From Actinomycetota bacterium (GTDB lineage: Bacteria > Actinomycetota > Actinomycetes > S36-B12), in NCBI GenBank assembly GCA_030645615.1, contig JAUSNB010000036.1:117368-181367 (forward strand): 64,000 nt of DNA, read 5' to 3'. The stretch's first letter is position 1; each line of letters begins with the position of its first letter. The position numbers were made by a program, and so were the translations under genes. This document shows positions 8,808 to 18,423 of this stretch, piece by piece. The notes beneath the pieces were generated by a model, which did not search any database, was not told the DNA's origin, and saw only the letters and a program-made list of their open reading frames with translations.

Positions 8808-10352
8808 TCACGCCACCCCGGCCTTGCGGGCCGACTTGCGCACGCGCGGCCACAGCTCGGCGAAGCGCATCCGGTCGAGGATCTCCTCCTCCGCCTCGAA
8901 TTCGTGCAGCAGTCCGAGCGACATCCCGGTGAGGCCGTCGGTCGTCTCGTGCGACGCGAGCTCGCGGATGATGGTCTGGGCTACGTGGGCATCTTGGTGG
9001 TCGCCGAGCAGCTCGGTGACGTCGGCCAGCCCCTCGGCGAGCGCTTCCATGCGGCGGCCGAAGATGCCGGCCACGGCGTCGGCCGCGTAGCGGGCGCGCT
9101 TGGCCTTGATCCGCGCCAGGTGCCACGGCGTGCTCTCGCCGTCGAGCTCCAGGCCGGCGATGGCCTTGTCGAGGCGTCGCCACGTGCGCGCCACCAGGGG
9201 CAGCAAGGCCACGTCGCACGGGGCGTAGGCCGCGTCGAGGACCGGCGGGTCGATCGCGGCGGACATGAGGTCGTCGACGAGTTGCTGGTGCCGATCGCTG
9301 CGCAGGGCTGCAAGCGCGCTGGAGCGGGCGGCCGCCAGCCGCCGGGCCAGCACCGGGTCGATGACCCCACGGGCCCGGGCGGTGTCGGCGGGATCGTCGA
9401 GGGCATCGGCATGCCGGTCGAGCCGGTCGATCATCACCTCGGTGTCGCGGATGGCCCCGAGCTCGCTGGCGATCCACTTGAGCTCGTCGCTCAATGGCTC
9501 GGAGGCGGCCGGGTCGAGGAGGGAGGCGAAGGTGGCGAACGAGCTGCGCAGGCGCCGCGCTGCCACCCGCATCTGGTGGACCGAGTCCGGCAGGTCGCGC
9601 CGGACCGCGACGTCGGCCAGCAGCAGGTGGCGCACATGCTGGGACAGCACCGCCCTGATGGCGTCGACGGCGAGGTCGCCCGCCCGCGGCAGCGGCAGGG
9701 CCGGTACGTCGGGCGGCTCCGCGGTCCGCGGGCCGAGCGCGCTGGCCGCCTTGCTCACCGAACTCGGCTCGGCTCCGGCGGCAGTCAGTAGGCGCACGGT
9801 TGCGTCGAGCACGGCCATGGCGTCAGGGTCATCGGCGTCGACGGCCTCGATCTCCAGCTCGCGGAACACGCTGATCGTGCGTCCCTGGTGGAGTGCCGAC
9901 ACGACGTCATCGACCAGTTCGGCCAACGGCCGGTCGTCGGCCCCGTGCAGCATCCGCGGGGTGCGCTCGGTGACGAGGCTGACCACGGGCACGAGTGACT
10001 GCTCGCGCAGCAGCGGCGCGATCACCTCGATGAAGGCGGCGGGCACCGAGCCCACCTCGCCTTCAGCCAAGGGCAGGTGCATCTCGTCGCGGGTGGATCC
10101 GTCGGACCCCGCGACGGGGAGCTTCATGTGCCAGCCCTCGTCGGAACCGCCCACGCGTCGGCGCAGGGTGATGCCCCATCGGAAGAGGGTCAGCCGATCG
10201 GTGTCGTGGTAGACGGCGTGCATCGTGAACGGCTCGCCGGCGTCGATCCGCGAAACCTCGTCGAGCACCTGCAGGTCCGGCATCTCGAACAGGCCATGGA
10301 CCCTGAGCTTGCGCTCGACCTCGCGGTGGGAGGTCGGCCGGGCATCGGTCAC
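8808..10352 (-). CDS. CYTH and CHAD domain protein (polyphosphate-associated)
   Basis: 514 residues from a GTG that overlaps the ppk stop (GTGA). Residues 10-15 contain the E-x-E-x-K tunnel motif (REVERKLRV) of CYTH triphosphate tunnel enzymes, followed by [12 protein letters not shown] and HMKLP. From about residue 220 a CHAD domain runs to the end, with conserved His and Arg/Lys rows such as [16 protein letters not shown] and [19 protein letters not shown] domains bind polyphosphate; CYTH domains hydrolyse triphosphates. Position between ppk and mutT1 supports a role in polyphosphate storage or turnover. It may be a short-chain polyphosphatase targeted to granules. Confidence 0.9.
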   Translation of the reverse strand: MTDARPTSHREVERKLRVHGLFEMPDLQVLDEVSRIDAGEPFTMHAVYHDTDRLTLFRWGITLRRRVGGSDEGWHMKLPVAGSDGSTRDEMHLPLAEGEVGSVPAAFIEVIAPLLREQSLVPVVSLVTERTPRMLHGADDRPLAELVDDVVSALHQGRTISVFRELEIEAVDADDPDAMAVLDATVRLLTAAGAEPSSVSKAASALGPRTAEPPDVPALPLPRAGDLAVDAIRAVLSQHVRHLLLADVAVRRDLPDSVHQMRVAARRLRSSFATFASLLDPAASEPLSDELKWIASELGAIRDTEVMIDRLDRHADALDDPADTARARGVIDPVLARRLAAARSSALAALRSDRHQQLVDDLMSAAIDPPVLDAAYAPCDVALLPLVARTWRRLDKAIAGLELDGESTPWHLARIKAKRARYAADAVAGIFGRRMEALAEGLADVTELLGDHQDAHVAQTIIRELASHETTDGLTGMSLGLLHEFEAEEEILDRMRFAELWPRVRKSARKAGVA

Positions 10353-12451
10353 GGGGCGAAGTCCCCCCTGCGCTTGATGTCGATGAGCGTCTCCTGGTAC
10401 TCGCGGAGGCGGTTGCCGTCGGCATCGAGGAGGCGGCGGACCCAGGCGCCGTCGGGAAGCAGGTCCCATGCCGCCGTGCGCTCGTCGAAGGCAAAATCGA
10501 ACAGCGACTCGATGCCCGCGACCTCTTCGGGGTCGATGAGCCGGATGAGGGTCTCCACGCGGCGATCGAGGTTTCGGTGCATGAGGTCGGCCGACCCGAT
10601 CCACACCTCCTGATTGCCGCCGTTCTCGAAGCAGTAGGCGCGGGAGTGCTCGAGGAAGCGGCCGAGGATGCTGACCACCCGGATGGTCTCGCTGAGGCCG
10701 GGCACGCCCGGCCTCACGGCGCAGATGCCGCGGACCCAGATGTCGACGGCGACCCCTGCCTGGGAGGCCCGGTAGAGCGCGTCGATGATCCCCTCGTCGA
10801 CGATCGAGTTGCACTTGAACCGGACCCCGCTCGGCAGGCCCTGGTGGTGATTGTCGATCTCGCGCTCGATCCGCTCGACCAGGCCCGTGCGGACCGAGTG
10901 CGGGGCGACGAGGAAGCGCTCGTAGTCGGTGTTCATCGAGTAGCCGGACAGCACGTTGAAGAGGTTGGAGACGTCCTCGCCGACCACGGGGTCGCAGGTG
11001 AGCAGGCCGAAGTCCTCGTAGAGGCGGGCGGTCTTGGGGTGGTAGTTGCCGGTGCCGATATGGCAGTACCGGCGCAACTGGTCGCCGTCGTCGCGGACCA
11101 CCATGGAGAGCTTGCTGTGGGTCTTCAGGCCGACGAGGCCGTACACGACGTGGACGCCCGCCTCCTCAAGCTTCCTGGCCCACTCGATGTTGTTCTGCTC
11201 GTCGAAGCGGGCCTTGATCTCCACGAGGGCGAGGACCTGCTTGCCCGCCTGCGCCGCATCGATGAGGGCGTCGACGATGGGGGAGTCCCCGGAGGTGCGG
11301 TACAGGGTCTGCTTGATGGCCAGCACGTGAGGATCGCGGGCGGCCTGCTCGAGGAAGAGCTGCACGCTCGTGGAGAAGGAGTCGTACGGGTGGTGCAGCA
11401 GCACGTCTCGCTCGCGCACGACCGCGAAGACGTCAGGCGCCGTCGCGGTCTCGACCTCGCTCAGCTGGCGGGACGTCTTGGGGACGAACTTGCGTTCCTT
11501 CAGGTCGTCGCGGTCCAGGCCCACCAGCGTCCATAGGCCGGTGAGATCCAACGGTCCCGGCAGCCGGAACACCTCGAGCTCGTTGACGCCCAGCTCGCTG
11601 ATGAGCAGCTCAAGGACGTGCGGGTCGATGGACTCCTCGACCTCCAGGCGGACCGGAGGCCCGAAGCGCCGGCGCATGAGCTCGCGCTCGAGTGCCTGCA
11701 GGAGGTTCTCGGCGTCGTCCTCCTCGACCTCGACGTCCTCGTTTCGGGTCACCCGGAAGGTGTGCGTCTGGACGATCTCCATCCCGGGGAAGAGCGTGTG
11801 CAGGTGCGCGGCGATGACGTCCTCGAGCGGAACGAAGCGAAGCTCGGCCACCGCCACGAAGCGCGGCAGCAGGGGCGGCACCTTGACGCGGGCGAAGAGC
11901 TCGTTGCCCGTCACCGGGTTGCGGACCACGACGGCGAGGTTCAGCGACAGCCCGCTGATGTAGGGGAAGGGGTGTGAGGGGTCCACGGCCAGCGGGGTCA
12001 GGACCGGGAAGACCTTGTCATCGAAGAAGAGCTCGGTCTCCGCCTTCTCCTGGGGGGTCAGCTGGTCCCACCGAAGGAGTTGGATGTCGTGGGCGACGAG
12101 TGCCGGCTGGATGTCGTGGTTGAACAGGTCTGCCTGCTGGCGCTGCAGCTCATAGGCGTGGGTCCAGATCCGCTCCAGCACCTCCCGGGCGGTATATCCG
12201 GAGGCGGCCCGCACCGCGATGCCGGTCGCGATGCGGCGCTTGAGGCCGGCCACCCGGACCATGAAGAACTCGTCGAGGTTGCTGGCGAAGATGGCCAGGA
12301 ACTTGGCCCGTTCGAGGACGGGGAGGTCGATGTCACCGGCCAGCTCGAGGACCCGGCGGTTGAAGGCCAGCCAGGACAGCTCGCGGTCCAGGAAGCGGTC
12401 GGCCGGCAAGGGCTCGTCCACGACCGGGCGCTGCATGAGGGGGCTGGTCAC
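10349..12451 (-). CDS. ppk: Polyphosphate kinase 1
   Basis: 700 residues from GTG 12451-12449; an ATG five codons later is an alternative, and a TTG six codons earlier is unlikely. It makes polyphosphate reversibly from [20 protein letters not shown] marks the N-terminal domain; [13 protein letters not shown] near residue 435 carries the autophosphorylated His, with [14 protein letters not shown] and a second HKD-like region ([15 protein letters not shown]) after it. Length and motifs are normal for PPK1. The GTGA overlap with the CYTH-CHAD gene and the MutT1-like gene beyond suggest one operon. In mycobacteria RegX3 and PPK are linked through phosphate starvation; a regX3 homologue lies at 27 kb. 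Confidence 0.96.
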   Translation of the reverse strand: MTSPLMQRPVVDEPLPADRFLDRELSWLAFNRRVLELAGDIDLPVLERAKFLAIFASNLDEFFMVRVAGLKRRIATGIAVRAASGYTAREVLERIWTHAYELQRQQADLFNHDIQPALVAHDIQLLRWDQLTPQEKAETELFFDDKVFPVLTPLAVDPSHPFPYISGLSLNLAVVVRNPVTGNELFARVKVPPLLPRFVAVAELRFVPLEDVIAAHLHTLFPGMEIVQTHTFRVTRNEDVEVEEDDAENLLQALERELMRRRFGPPVRLEVEESIDPHVLELLISELGVNELEVFRLPGPLDLTGLWTLVGLDRDDLKERKFVPKTSRQLSEVETATAPDVFAVVRERDVLLHHPYDSFSTSVQLFLEQAARDPHVLAIKQTLYRTSGDSPIVDALIDAAQAGKQVLALVEIKARFDEQNNIEWARKLEEAGVHVVYGLVGLKTHSKLSMVVRDDGDQLRRYCHIGTGNYHPKTARLYEDFGLLTCDPVVGEDVSNLFNVLSGYSMNTDYERFLVAPHSVRTGLVERIEREIDNHHQGLPSGVRFKCNSIVDEGIIDALYRASQAGVAVDIWVRGICAVRPGVPGLSETIRVVSILGRFLEHSRAYCFENGGNQEVWIGSADLMHRNLDRRVETLIRLIDPEEVAGIESLFDFAFDERTAAWDLLPDGAWVRRLLDADGNRLREYQETLIDIKRRGDFAP

Positions 12452-12508
12452 GCATGCATGTTCCCACAAGCGGCTGGCCGCGTCGCCGTGGTCCCGCGGG
12501 ACCGGGGC

Positions 12509-13465
12509 CTAGGGGGTCCGGCGGAAGAGGGCGTCGGTGTCCCAGCGGGCGAAGCCGAGGGATTCGTAGAGCGAGATGGCCGCGGTGTTGGTCGCGTCGA
12601 CGTAGAGCATGGCCTGGCTCAGCGAGAGCGAGCGGAGGTGGTGCAGGCCGGCCAGGGTCAATGACCGGCCCAGGCCCGTGCCGCGCTCGGCTGGGTCGAC
12701 ACCCACGACGTAGACCTCCCCGATTGCCTCGTGGTGGTGCTGGCCGCCCGACGGAGTTGCCCCATGGACCTTCGTCCAGTGGAAGCCGACCATCCGATCC
12801 CCGGACCACGCCACGAGGAACCCTTCGGCGTCGAACCACGGCTCGCGAAGCCGGCGATCGAGGTCGACCGTGGTCCAGCCGCCCTGGTCCGGGAGCTGGG
12901 CGAAGGCGCGGGCATTGAGGTCCAGCCAGGCAGCATCGTCGATGCCGACGCGGAAGGGCCGGACGATGACGCCGGCGGGGAACCTCGGGCGCGGCAGCGG
13001 GGCGAACAAGGACCTCCGCATCTGCCAGAGCACGCGGGCATGCCGGAAGCCCATGCTCGTGGCGAGCTCGGCGGCCCCGGCCTGCTCCCCGTGCGCCCAC
13101 AGCCGCAAGCGTCCGTCCGGCGAGTGGCGGACGAGTTCGTCGATGAGCCGCCGCCCCAGCCCGACCCGACGGGCGGACGGGTCGACCGCGAGCTCGGCGC
13201 TCGGCCCGTCGACCGGGTCGGTCACGTCGAGGTGGGCGTAGCCGACGACCATGCCCGCGGTGTCCGTCGCGACGATGTGCTGTCCCTGGTCGTCCCCGCC
13301 CTCGCGCAGGTGCAGCCAGACGTGCTCGGAGATCGGGCGCATGCCGTCGTGCTCGGTGACCCGGTCGAGGAGGTGGCCTACCGCCGTGATCTGGTCCACC
13401 GTGAGCCGGGGGCGCACGTCGACGACATGCCGAGCGGACCCGCGATCGGGCTGCTGCGCTGGCAT
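12509..13465 (-). CDS. mshD: Mycothiol synthase
   Basis: 318 residues built of two GNAT acetyltransferase folds. MshD acetylates Cys-GlcN-inositol, the last step of mycothiol synthesis. The N-terminal half has VDPSARRVGLGRRL and the C-terminal, active half VDPAERGTGLGRSLT, both acetyl-CoA loops; LPDQGGWT, REPWFDAEGFLVAW and VDATNTAAISLYESLGF are typical MshD segments. It is 3 bases downstream of the glnR-like gene, the same arrangement as Rv0818-Rv0819. Together with mshA at 24 kb it shows that the organism makes mycothiol, the actinobacterial glutathione substitute. Confidence 0.94.
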   Translation of the reverse strand: MPAQQPDRGSARHVVDVRPRLTVDQITAVGHLLDRVTEHDGMRPISEHVWLHLREGGDDQGQHIVATDTAGMVVGYAHLDVTDPVDGPSAELAVDPSARRVGLGRRLIDELVRHSPDGRLRLWAHGEQAGAAELATSMGFRHARVLWQMRRSLFAPLPRPRFPAGVIVRPFRVGIDDAAWLDLNARAFAQLPDQGGWTTVDLDRRLREPWFDAEGFLVAWSGDRMVGFHWTKVHGATPSGGQHHHEAIGEVYVVGVDPAERGTGLGRSLTLAGLHHLRSLSLSQAMLYVDATNTAAISLYESLGFARWDTDALFRRTP

Positions 13466-13468
13466 GGC

Positions 13469-14200
13469 TCAGGCCTGGAGCGTGATGGCGTCGTCGAGCG
13501 CGGCAAGTCCGGCGCTGGCGCCGGAGCCGTCCGGGACGAACCGGTACCCAACGTTGCGCACCGTGCCGATGAGTGCCTCGAACTCCACGCCGAGCTTGGC
13601 GCGCAGGCGACGGACGTGGACGTCGACGGTGCGGGTGCCCCCGAAGTAGTCGTAGCCCCAGACCTCCTGGAGCAGCACGGCGCGGGTGAAGACCCGCCCC
13701 GGGTGCTGCGCGAGGAACTTCAGCAGCTCGAACTCCTTGAAGGTCAGGTCGAGGGTGCGCCCCCGGAGCCGGGCGGTGTAGGTCGCCTCGTCGATGTGCA
13801 GCTCTCCGCTGCGGATCTCCTCGGGCGCCTCCGTGGGCCCGCCGGTGGATTCGGCCGCACGCGAGACGGCAAGCCGCAGGCGGGCCTCGACCTCGGCAGG
13901 GGAGGAGGTGTCGATGAGGACGTCATCCATGCCCCAGTCCCACTGGATCGCGGCCAGTCCGCCCTCGGTGGCGACCAGCAGCAGCGGGACGCCGACGCCC
14001 GTCTGGCGAAGCAGGCGGGTCAGTCCCCGAACGGCTGGGAGGTCGCGCCGGCCATCGACCAGCAGGGCGTCGCACGAGGGCGCGTTGAGCAGCGCAGTGG
14101 GCTCGGCCGGCATCGTGCGCACGTGATGCGCGAGGAGCCCCAGGGCCGGCAGCACCTCGGCCGAGGACTCCATGGCGCGGGTGAGGAGAATGAGTCGCAC
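13469..14200 (-). CDS. glnR: GlnR-type winged-helix response regulator
   Basis: 243 residues. The N-terminus [20 protein letters not shown], the segment [20 protein letters not shown] and [18 protein letters not shown] closely follow streptomycete and mycobacterial GlnR, an atypical OmpR-family regulator of nitrogen genes whose receiver pocket does not depend on normal phosphorylation. The C-terminal winged helix is clear ([43 protein letters not shown]). The start is fixed by a strong ribosome-binding site, GAGGAGGT, six bases before the GTG. It likely controls glutamine synthetase and ammonium genes elsewhere, and possibly the gamma-glutamyl ligase at 60 kb. Confidence 0.9.
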   Translation of the reverse strand: MRLILLTRAMESSAEVLPALGLLAHHVRTMPAEPTALLNAPSCDALLVDGRRDLPAVRGLTRLLRQTGVGVPLLLVATEGGLAAIQWDWGMDDVLIDTSSPAEVEARLRLAVSRAAESTGGPTEAPEEIRSGELHIDEATYTARLRGRTLDLTFKEFELLKFLAQHPGRVFTRAVLLQEVWGYDYFGGTRTVDVHVRRLRAKLGVEFEALIGTVRNVGYRFVPDGSGASAGLAALDDAITLQA

Positions 14201-14282
14201 GTGGGCACCTCCTCGGACTGATGCTCCCGCATGGCGGGACGGTCGATGGCAGAAGGTTACGGCACCGAGCAAAGGAGGCGGC

Positions 14283-15110
14283 ATGGCGGACCAAGCGCGG
14301 ATGCTGGTGACGGCCGACGGCGTCGATATCAGCGCTATGCACCGCCCCGGTGACCTGGCCGACCTCTGCTTCGTCGTCGTGCACGGCTTCACCGGCAACT
14401 GGCGCGAAGAGCGGGTGCAGAAGGTCGTGGGGCGGCTGCTGCGGTTCGGCTCGGTGGTCGCCATCGACATGCGGGGCCACGGCCGCTCCGGCGGTGCATC
14501 GACTGTCGGCAAGCGGGAGGTCCTCGACGTCGCGGCCGCGGTCGAATGGGCCCGTGACCTCGGCTACCCGCGAGTGGTGACGGTCGGTTTCTCGCTCGGT
14601 GGCGCCGTCGTCCTGCGCGAGGCCGGGCTCTCGGCGACGGGGGAACTTCCCGAGGGCCGCGTCGACGGCGTGGTCAGTGTGAGCGCCCCTGCCTTCTGGT
14701 ACTACCGCGGGACCCGGATCATGCGGGTCGTGCACCACCTGGTCGGCAGCCGATCCGGCCGGCTGGCGATGCGCATGTCCGGTACCCGGGTGAGCGGGGA
14801 GGGCTGGCCCGACCCGCAGCCCACCCCGCCCTACGAGGCGGCCTCCATGCTGGGCGGGATCCCGCTCCTGGTCGTGCATGGCGACGTCGACCGGTACTTC
14901 CCGATCGAGCACCCGCAGGCCATCCACGATTCGGCCCGGAGATCCGGGGTGCGTACGGACCTTCTGCTGGTCCCCGGCTTCGGCCACGCCGAATCGGCAG
15001 TCTCCACGGAGATCCTCGACCGCATCGGCTCGTGGGCGCGCGCTACGGCGCCGGGAATGGCGACGGACGTCGACGGGTTGGCGCGGGACATGATGGAGGA
15101 CGGGGAATGA
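14283..15110 (+). CDS. Alpha/beta hydrolase
   Basis: 275 residues from an ATG preceded by AAAGGAGGCGGC. The fold motifs are in order: [12 protein letters not shown] (oxyanion loop), [12 protein letters not shown], the nucleophile elbow GFSLGG near residue 106, the acid region [14 protein letters not shown], and the catalytic His in GFGHAES. It should be a cytoplasmic serine esterase or lipase-like hydrolase; the substrate is unknown. It is divergent from glnR and its stop overlaps the start of a thioredoxin-like gene by 4 bases (ATGA), so the pair is probably co-translated. Confidence 0.87.
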   Translation: MADQARMLVTADGVDISAMHRPGDLADLCFVVVHGFTGNWREERVQKVVGRLLRFGSVVAIDMRGHGRSGGASTVGKREVLDVAAAVEWARDLGYPRVVTVGFSLGGAVVLREAGLSATGELPEGRVDGVVSVSAPAFWYYRGTRIMRVVHHLVGSRSGRLAMRMSGTRVSGEGWPDPQPTPPYEAASMLGGIPLLVVHGDVDRYFPIEHPQAIHDSARRSGVRTDLLLVPGFGHAESAVSTEILDRIGSWARATAPGMATDVDGLARDMMEDGE

Positions 15111-15622
15111 CCGGGCTATGGGTCGTCGCCGGCGTGCTCATCGCGGCCACGGTCTTCGGCATCTGGAATGCCCGCACGTCGGGGCGGATCAAGTCGGCCT
15201 CGCCGGTCCCGCCGACCGTCCCCGGCATCGTGCCGGCCTCGCCCGGGGACCCCGAGGTCGACATCGTGGCCGACCTTCCTGACGCCCGCTCGGCTGCCCT
15301 CGTCGAGGCGCTGGACGGACGACTCGGCCCGCGCGCAACCGTGGTGCAGTTCTCGACGGCCTTCTGCCAGCCGTGCCGGGCGACTCGGCGGATCCTGGAG
15401 GAGGTCACGGCGATGGTGCCCGGGGTCACGCACGTGGAGATCGACGCCGAGGACAACCTCGATCTCGTCCGGGCGCTGGATATCCGGCGGACCCCCACGG
15501 TGATGTTCCTCGATGCCGGCGGGGTCCTGCGCAAGCACGCCAGCGGGCTGCCCCGCAAGGCCGATGTCATTGCCGCCATCGGCGAGATCGTCCCCGGGGA
15601 ATCCACCGACTTCGCCATCTGA
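15107..15622 (+). CDS. Membrane-anchored thioredoxin-like protein
   Basis: 171 residues. An N-terminal hydrophobic segment (WVVAGVLIAATVFGIW, residues 4-19) with no cleavage motif anchors it, and residues 75-160 form a thioredoxin fold with the redox motif FSTAFCQPCRA and the cis-Pro region RRTPTVMFLDAGG. It would exchange disulfides on the outer or inner face of the membrane; the anchor orientation is uncertain. It overlaps the hydrolase by ATGA and is followed by a DUF4395 membrane protein, a pairing common in actinobacteria that suggests shared redox work. Confidence 0.86.
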   Translation: MTGLWVVAGVLIAATVFGIWNARTSGRIKSASPVPPTVPGIVPASPGDPEVDIVADLPDARSAALVEALDGRLGPRATVVQFSTAFCQPCRATRRILEEVTAMVPGVTHVEIDAEDNLDLVRALDIRRTPTVMFLDAGGVLRKHASGLPRKADVIAAIGEIVPGESTDFAI

Positions 15623-15742
15623 TTGCTGCGAATCCCTTGCAGCAACGAGGCCCGCGCCTTTGCGGTACCCACGATCGACGGGGTGACGATCACCGCCTAC
15701 CGTCGTGTTCCCCGAACCGTCAATCCCATCCAGGAGTCCGTC

Positions 15743-16210
15743 ATGACCGCGACGAAGCCGCCCGCCCTCGTAGGGGACTGCACGCGCGTCCAGGTCGACC
15801 CCCGCGGCCCCAGGTTCGGCGGCGCGGTCACGACAGTGATCCTCGCGCTCGCCCTCGTCCTCATCGGGACGCCGGCCGGCACCGTCCTGATCGCCTGGCA
15901 GACCTTGGTGTTCGCCCTCGGGGCGATCGTCGGCCTGCACGCGCAGCCGTACGGGATCTTCTTCCGCCGCGTGGTCCGGCCGCGACTGTCGCCTCCCGCG
16001 GAGCTCGAGGACGCCGCGCCCCCGCGCTTCGCCCAGGCCGTCGGCCTGGCCTTCCTGGTCGTCGCACTCGTGGCCTCGCTGGCCGGTGTCACGGTCGTGG
16101 CGACGGTCGCGGTGGCGTTCGCCCTCGCCGCGGCGTTCCTCAATGCTGCGTTCGGGTTCTGCCTTGGCTGCGAGATGTACCTGCTCGGCCGCCGCCTTGC
16201 CTCGCGCTGA
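15743..16210 (+). CDS. DUF4395 membrane protein
   Basis: 155 residues from an ATG with an upstream AGGAG; a longer open frame reaches back to 15623 but has no support. VDPRGPRFGGAVTTVILALAL is the family's N-terminal signature, with about four membrane segments and a C-terminal FGFCLGCEMYLLG whose Cys pair sits at the end of the last helix. DUF4395 proteins have no assigned role. The conserved Cys-x-x-Cys next to a membrane thioredoxin gene (120 bases upstream) makes it a candidate partner that receives electrons through the membrane; this is inference. Confidence 0.82.
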   Translation: MTATKPPALVGDCTRVQVDPRGPRFGGAVTTVILALALVLIGTPAGTVLIAWQTLVFALGAIVGLHAQPYGIFFRRVVRPRLSPPAELEDAAPPRFAQAVGLAFLVVALVASLAGVTVVATVAVAFALAAAFLNAAFGFCLGCEMYLLGRRLASR

Positions 16211-16265
16211 TCGCGCTCGGCCGGTCCGGGCGGGTACGCACGCCGCCATTGGATAGGCTGCCGGC

Positions 16266-16367
16266 ATGGTTGAGGTCGCCTATACCGGGATGCTGATCGT
16301 CGCGACGGCAGCGGCGGGCTGGTTCTCCTTCTACGTCGTCTACAAGCTGTTCAAGGGCCAGGAGTAA
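16266..16367 (+). CDS. 33-residue single-span membrane peptide
   Basis: A small ORF with ATG at 16266 and TAA immediately before the nitrobindin start. The peptide begins MVEVAYTGMLIVATAAAGWF and continues with aromatic residues (SFYVVYKLF) to a charged end KGQE: one predicted membrane helix with a short cytoplasmic tail. A TAGGCT hexamer at 16254-16259 lies 6 bases before the ATG, so it appears to be the leaderless first gene of the nitrobindin-fur-ygfZ operon. Its zero-base spacing to the next gene argues that it is really translated. Function unknown. Confidence 0.65.
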   Translation: MVEVAYTGMLIVATAAAGWFSFYVVYKLFKGQE

Positions 16368-16919
16368 GTGCTCGCGGGGTCGGGTGTTGCGCTTCCCGAG
16401 CCCCTGCGCCCCTGGGCGTGGCTGCTCGGGCGCTGGGTCGGGGTGGGCACGGGCCAGTACCCGACCATCGATGACTTCCGCTTCGGCCAAGAGGTCGCCT
16501 TCAGCACCGACGGCCGTCCCTTCCTTGCCTACTCGTCGCGCAGCTGGCTGCTCGACGACGACGGTGCCCGGGTTCGGCCGCTGGCCACCGAGGCGGGCTT
16601 CTGGCGGCCGCAGGACGACAACCGCATCGAGGTCACGTTGTCGCACCCGACCGGCTACGCCGAGATCTACGGCGGACGGCTCGAGGTGACCGGGCTGCAG
16701 GACGCCCAGGTCGTCGGCGCCCGGGTCGACCTGCGCACCGACGTGGTGGCCCGCACAACGACGGCCAAGGAGTACACCGAGGGCCACCGCATGTACGGCC
16801 TCGTCAATGGGCGCCTGCTGTGGACCTACGACATGGCTGCGGTTGGCCAGGAGATGACCAACCACCTCGCCGCCCAGCTGTCGCCGGCCGGCGACGACGA
16901 GCCACCGGAGGAAGCGTGA
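16368..16919 (+). CDS. Nitrobindin-family heme-binding protein
   Basis: 183 residues from a GTG directly after the preceding TAA. The motif G-x-W-x-G-x-G appears as LLGRWVGVGTGQYP near residue 25, the hallmark of nitrobindins, which are ten-strand beta-barrels binding ferric heme and nitric oxide or peroxynitrite. The C-terminal LLWTYDMAAVG and NHLAAQL segments place the likely proximal His near residue 168, as in Rv2717c. It overlaps the Fur gene by GTGA. A heme or NO sensor or scavenger next to a Fur regulator is a sensible iron and nitrosative-stress context. Confidence 0.87.
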   Translation: MLAGSGVALPEPLRPWAWLLGRWVGVGTGQYPTIDDFRFGQEVAFSTDGRPFLAYSSRSWLLDDDGARVRPLATEAGFWRPQDDNRIEVTLSHPTGYAEIYGGRLEVTGLQDAQVVGARVDLRTDVVARTTTAKEYTEGHRMYGLVNGRLLWTYDMAAVGQEMTNHLAAQLSPAGDDEPPEEA

Positions 16920-17362
16920 CCGAGGACTGGGAAAGCCGGCTGCGCGAGCACGGCTTCCGGATCACCCCCCAGCGCCAGCTCGTCCTCGAAGCCGTCGAGT
17001 CGCTCGGCCACGGCACCCCGGAGGAGATCCTCGTCGAGGTGCAGCGCACCGCGACGGGCGTGAACCTGTCCACGGTGTACCGCACGCTCGAGGTGCTCGA
17101 GGACGTCGGGTTGGTCACGCACGCGCACATCGGCCACGGCCCGCCCACGTACCACTCGGTGGACGAGCACGTGCATATCCACCTCGTGTGCGACCGGTGC
17201 GCCAAGGTCCTCAGCGTTCCCGCTCAGGTGGCCACCCAGTTCGTCGCGCGCCTCGAGGACGACTTCGGGTTCCGGACCGACATCTCGCACGTCTCGGTTC
17301 ACGGCCTCTGCGCCGAGTGCAAGGACCGCCCGCTGGACCTCGAGGCGGACGACGCGCCGTGA
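16916..17362 (+). CDS. Fur-family metal-dependent repressor
   Basis: 148 residues. A winged helix (residues 5-85, GFRITPQRQLVLEAVESL, STVYRTLEVLEDVGLV) is followed by the His-rich metal site VDEHVHIHLVCDRCAKV and a C-terminal CAEC; the two Cys pairs make a structural zinc site. The sequence does not decide between iron (Fur), zinc (Zur) and peroxide (PerR) sensing. Starts and stops overlap by GTGA with both the nitrobindin gene before and the YgfZ gene after, so the three proteins are translationally coupled. Confidence 0.92.
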   Translation: MTEDWESRLREHGFRITPQRQLVLEAVESLGHGTPEEILVEVQRTATGVNLSTVYRTLEVLEDVGLVTHAHIGHGPPTYHSVDEHVHIHLVCDRCAKVLSVPAQVATQFVARLEDDFGFRTDISHVSVHGLCAECKDRPLDLEADDAP

Positions 17363-18405
17363 GCCCGGCTGGCTCCCGGCCGCCCGCCGTCGCGCCGCCT
17401 TCGGGCGGTCCCGACCCCGGCGTTCCGTGGCACTACGGGGACCCGCACCGTGAGCAGCGCATGCTGGGCTCCGGGCGCGCAGCCGTCGACCTGTCGCACC
17501 TCGGCGTCGTCACGGTCGCCGGGCCGGACCGGCTGACCTGGCTGCACGACCTGACCACCCAGCACCTGTCGACCCTCGCCCCGGGCGCTTCGTCCCTGGC
17601 ACTCGTCCTGAGTCCGCATGGCCATGTCGAGCACGAGCTTCACCTCGTCGACGACGGCGAGCGCACGTGGATCATCGTGGAGCCCGGCTCGGCCGCCGCG
17701 TTGGTGACCTACCTCGACTCGATGCGGTTCCTGCTTCGGGTCGAGATCGATGACCGATCGACGAGCCATGGCGTGGTCTGGGAGCAGGAGTGGTCCGCCG
17801 ATCCGCTCCTTCCCACCTGGCTGGTGCCCGCGGACTTCGCCGGGCGCGGCCGGGTCGACGCCGGCTCGGACCGGGGCGGCGCCGCCGACAAGTACGTGGC
17901 CGACCGCCCCGGCTCGCTGCCCGGCCGGCAGGTGGTGCTCCCGATCGGCGAGGTCGCGGACCGGCTCGCCTCCCACGAGGAGGTCGCCGGCACCTGGGCG
18001 CTGGAGGCCCTGCGGGTGGCCGCGGCCGTCCCGCGAATCGGCCTGGAGACCGACCATCGCACGCTCCCGCACGAGGTCGGCTGGATCGGCCCGGCGGTCC
18101 ACCTCGACAAGGGCTGCTACCGCGGCCAGGAGGCCGTGGCCCGGGTGCACAACCTGGGCCGTCCGCCGAGACGGCTGGCCCTGCTGCACCTCGACGGCAG
18201 CGACCAGGTGCTGCCCGCCCACGGCGACCGTGTCTTCGTCGACGGCACGGACGTCGGCTGGGTAGGGACCGCCGCGTGGCACTTCGAGGAAGGCCCGATC
18301 GCCACGGCGGTCGTCAGGCGAGCGTCGCCGGTGGACGTCGTTGCCGCGGTCCGGACCGCCGAAGGGGATGTCGCGGCAAGCCAGCAGGTGGTGGTCCAGG
18401 CCTGA
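17359..18405 (+). CDS. ygfZ: YgfZ/GcvT-like folate-binding protein
   Basis: 348 residues. The family signature K-G-C-Y-x-G-Q-E appears as DKGCYRGQEAVAR near residue 253; the upstream WLHDLTTQHLSTL and the C-terminal barrel (PPRRLALLHLDG) match YgfZ. These folate-dependent proteins support assembly or repair of Fe-S enzymes such as MiaB. The first 30 residues are Pro/Ser rich and probably disordered. Its GTG start overlaps the Fur stop, which places Fe-S maintenance under the same transcript as a metal regulator and a heme-binding protein. Confidence 0.9.
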   Translation: MSPAGSRPPAVAPPSGGPDPGVPWHYGDPHREQRMLGSGRAAVDLSHLGVVTVAGPDRLTWLHDLTTQHLSTLAPGASSLALVLSPHGHVEHELHLVDDGERTWIIVEPGSAAALVTYLDSMRFLLRVEIDDRSTSHGVVWEQEWSADPLLPTWLVPADFAGRGRVDAGSDRGGAADKYVADRPGSLPGRQVVLPIGEVADRLASHEEVAGTWALEALRVAAAVPRIGLETDHRTLPHEVGWIGPAVHLDKGCYRGQEAVARVHNLGRPPRRLALLHLDGSDQVLPAHGDRVFVDGTDVGWVGTAAWHFEEGPIATAVVRRASPVDVVAAVRTAEGDVAASQQVVVQA

Positions 18406-18423
18406 CGGCTCACTGGTGGACGC

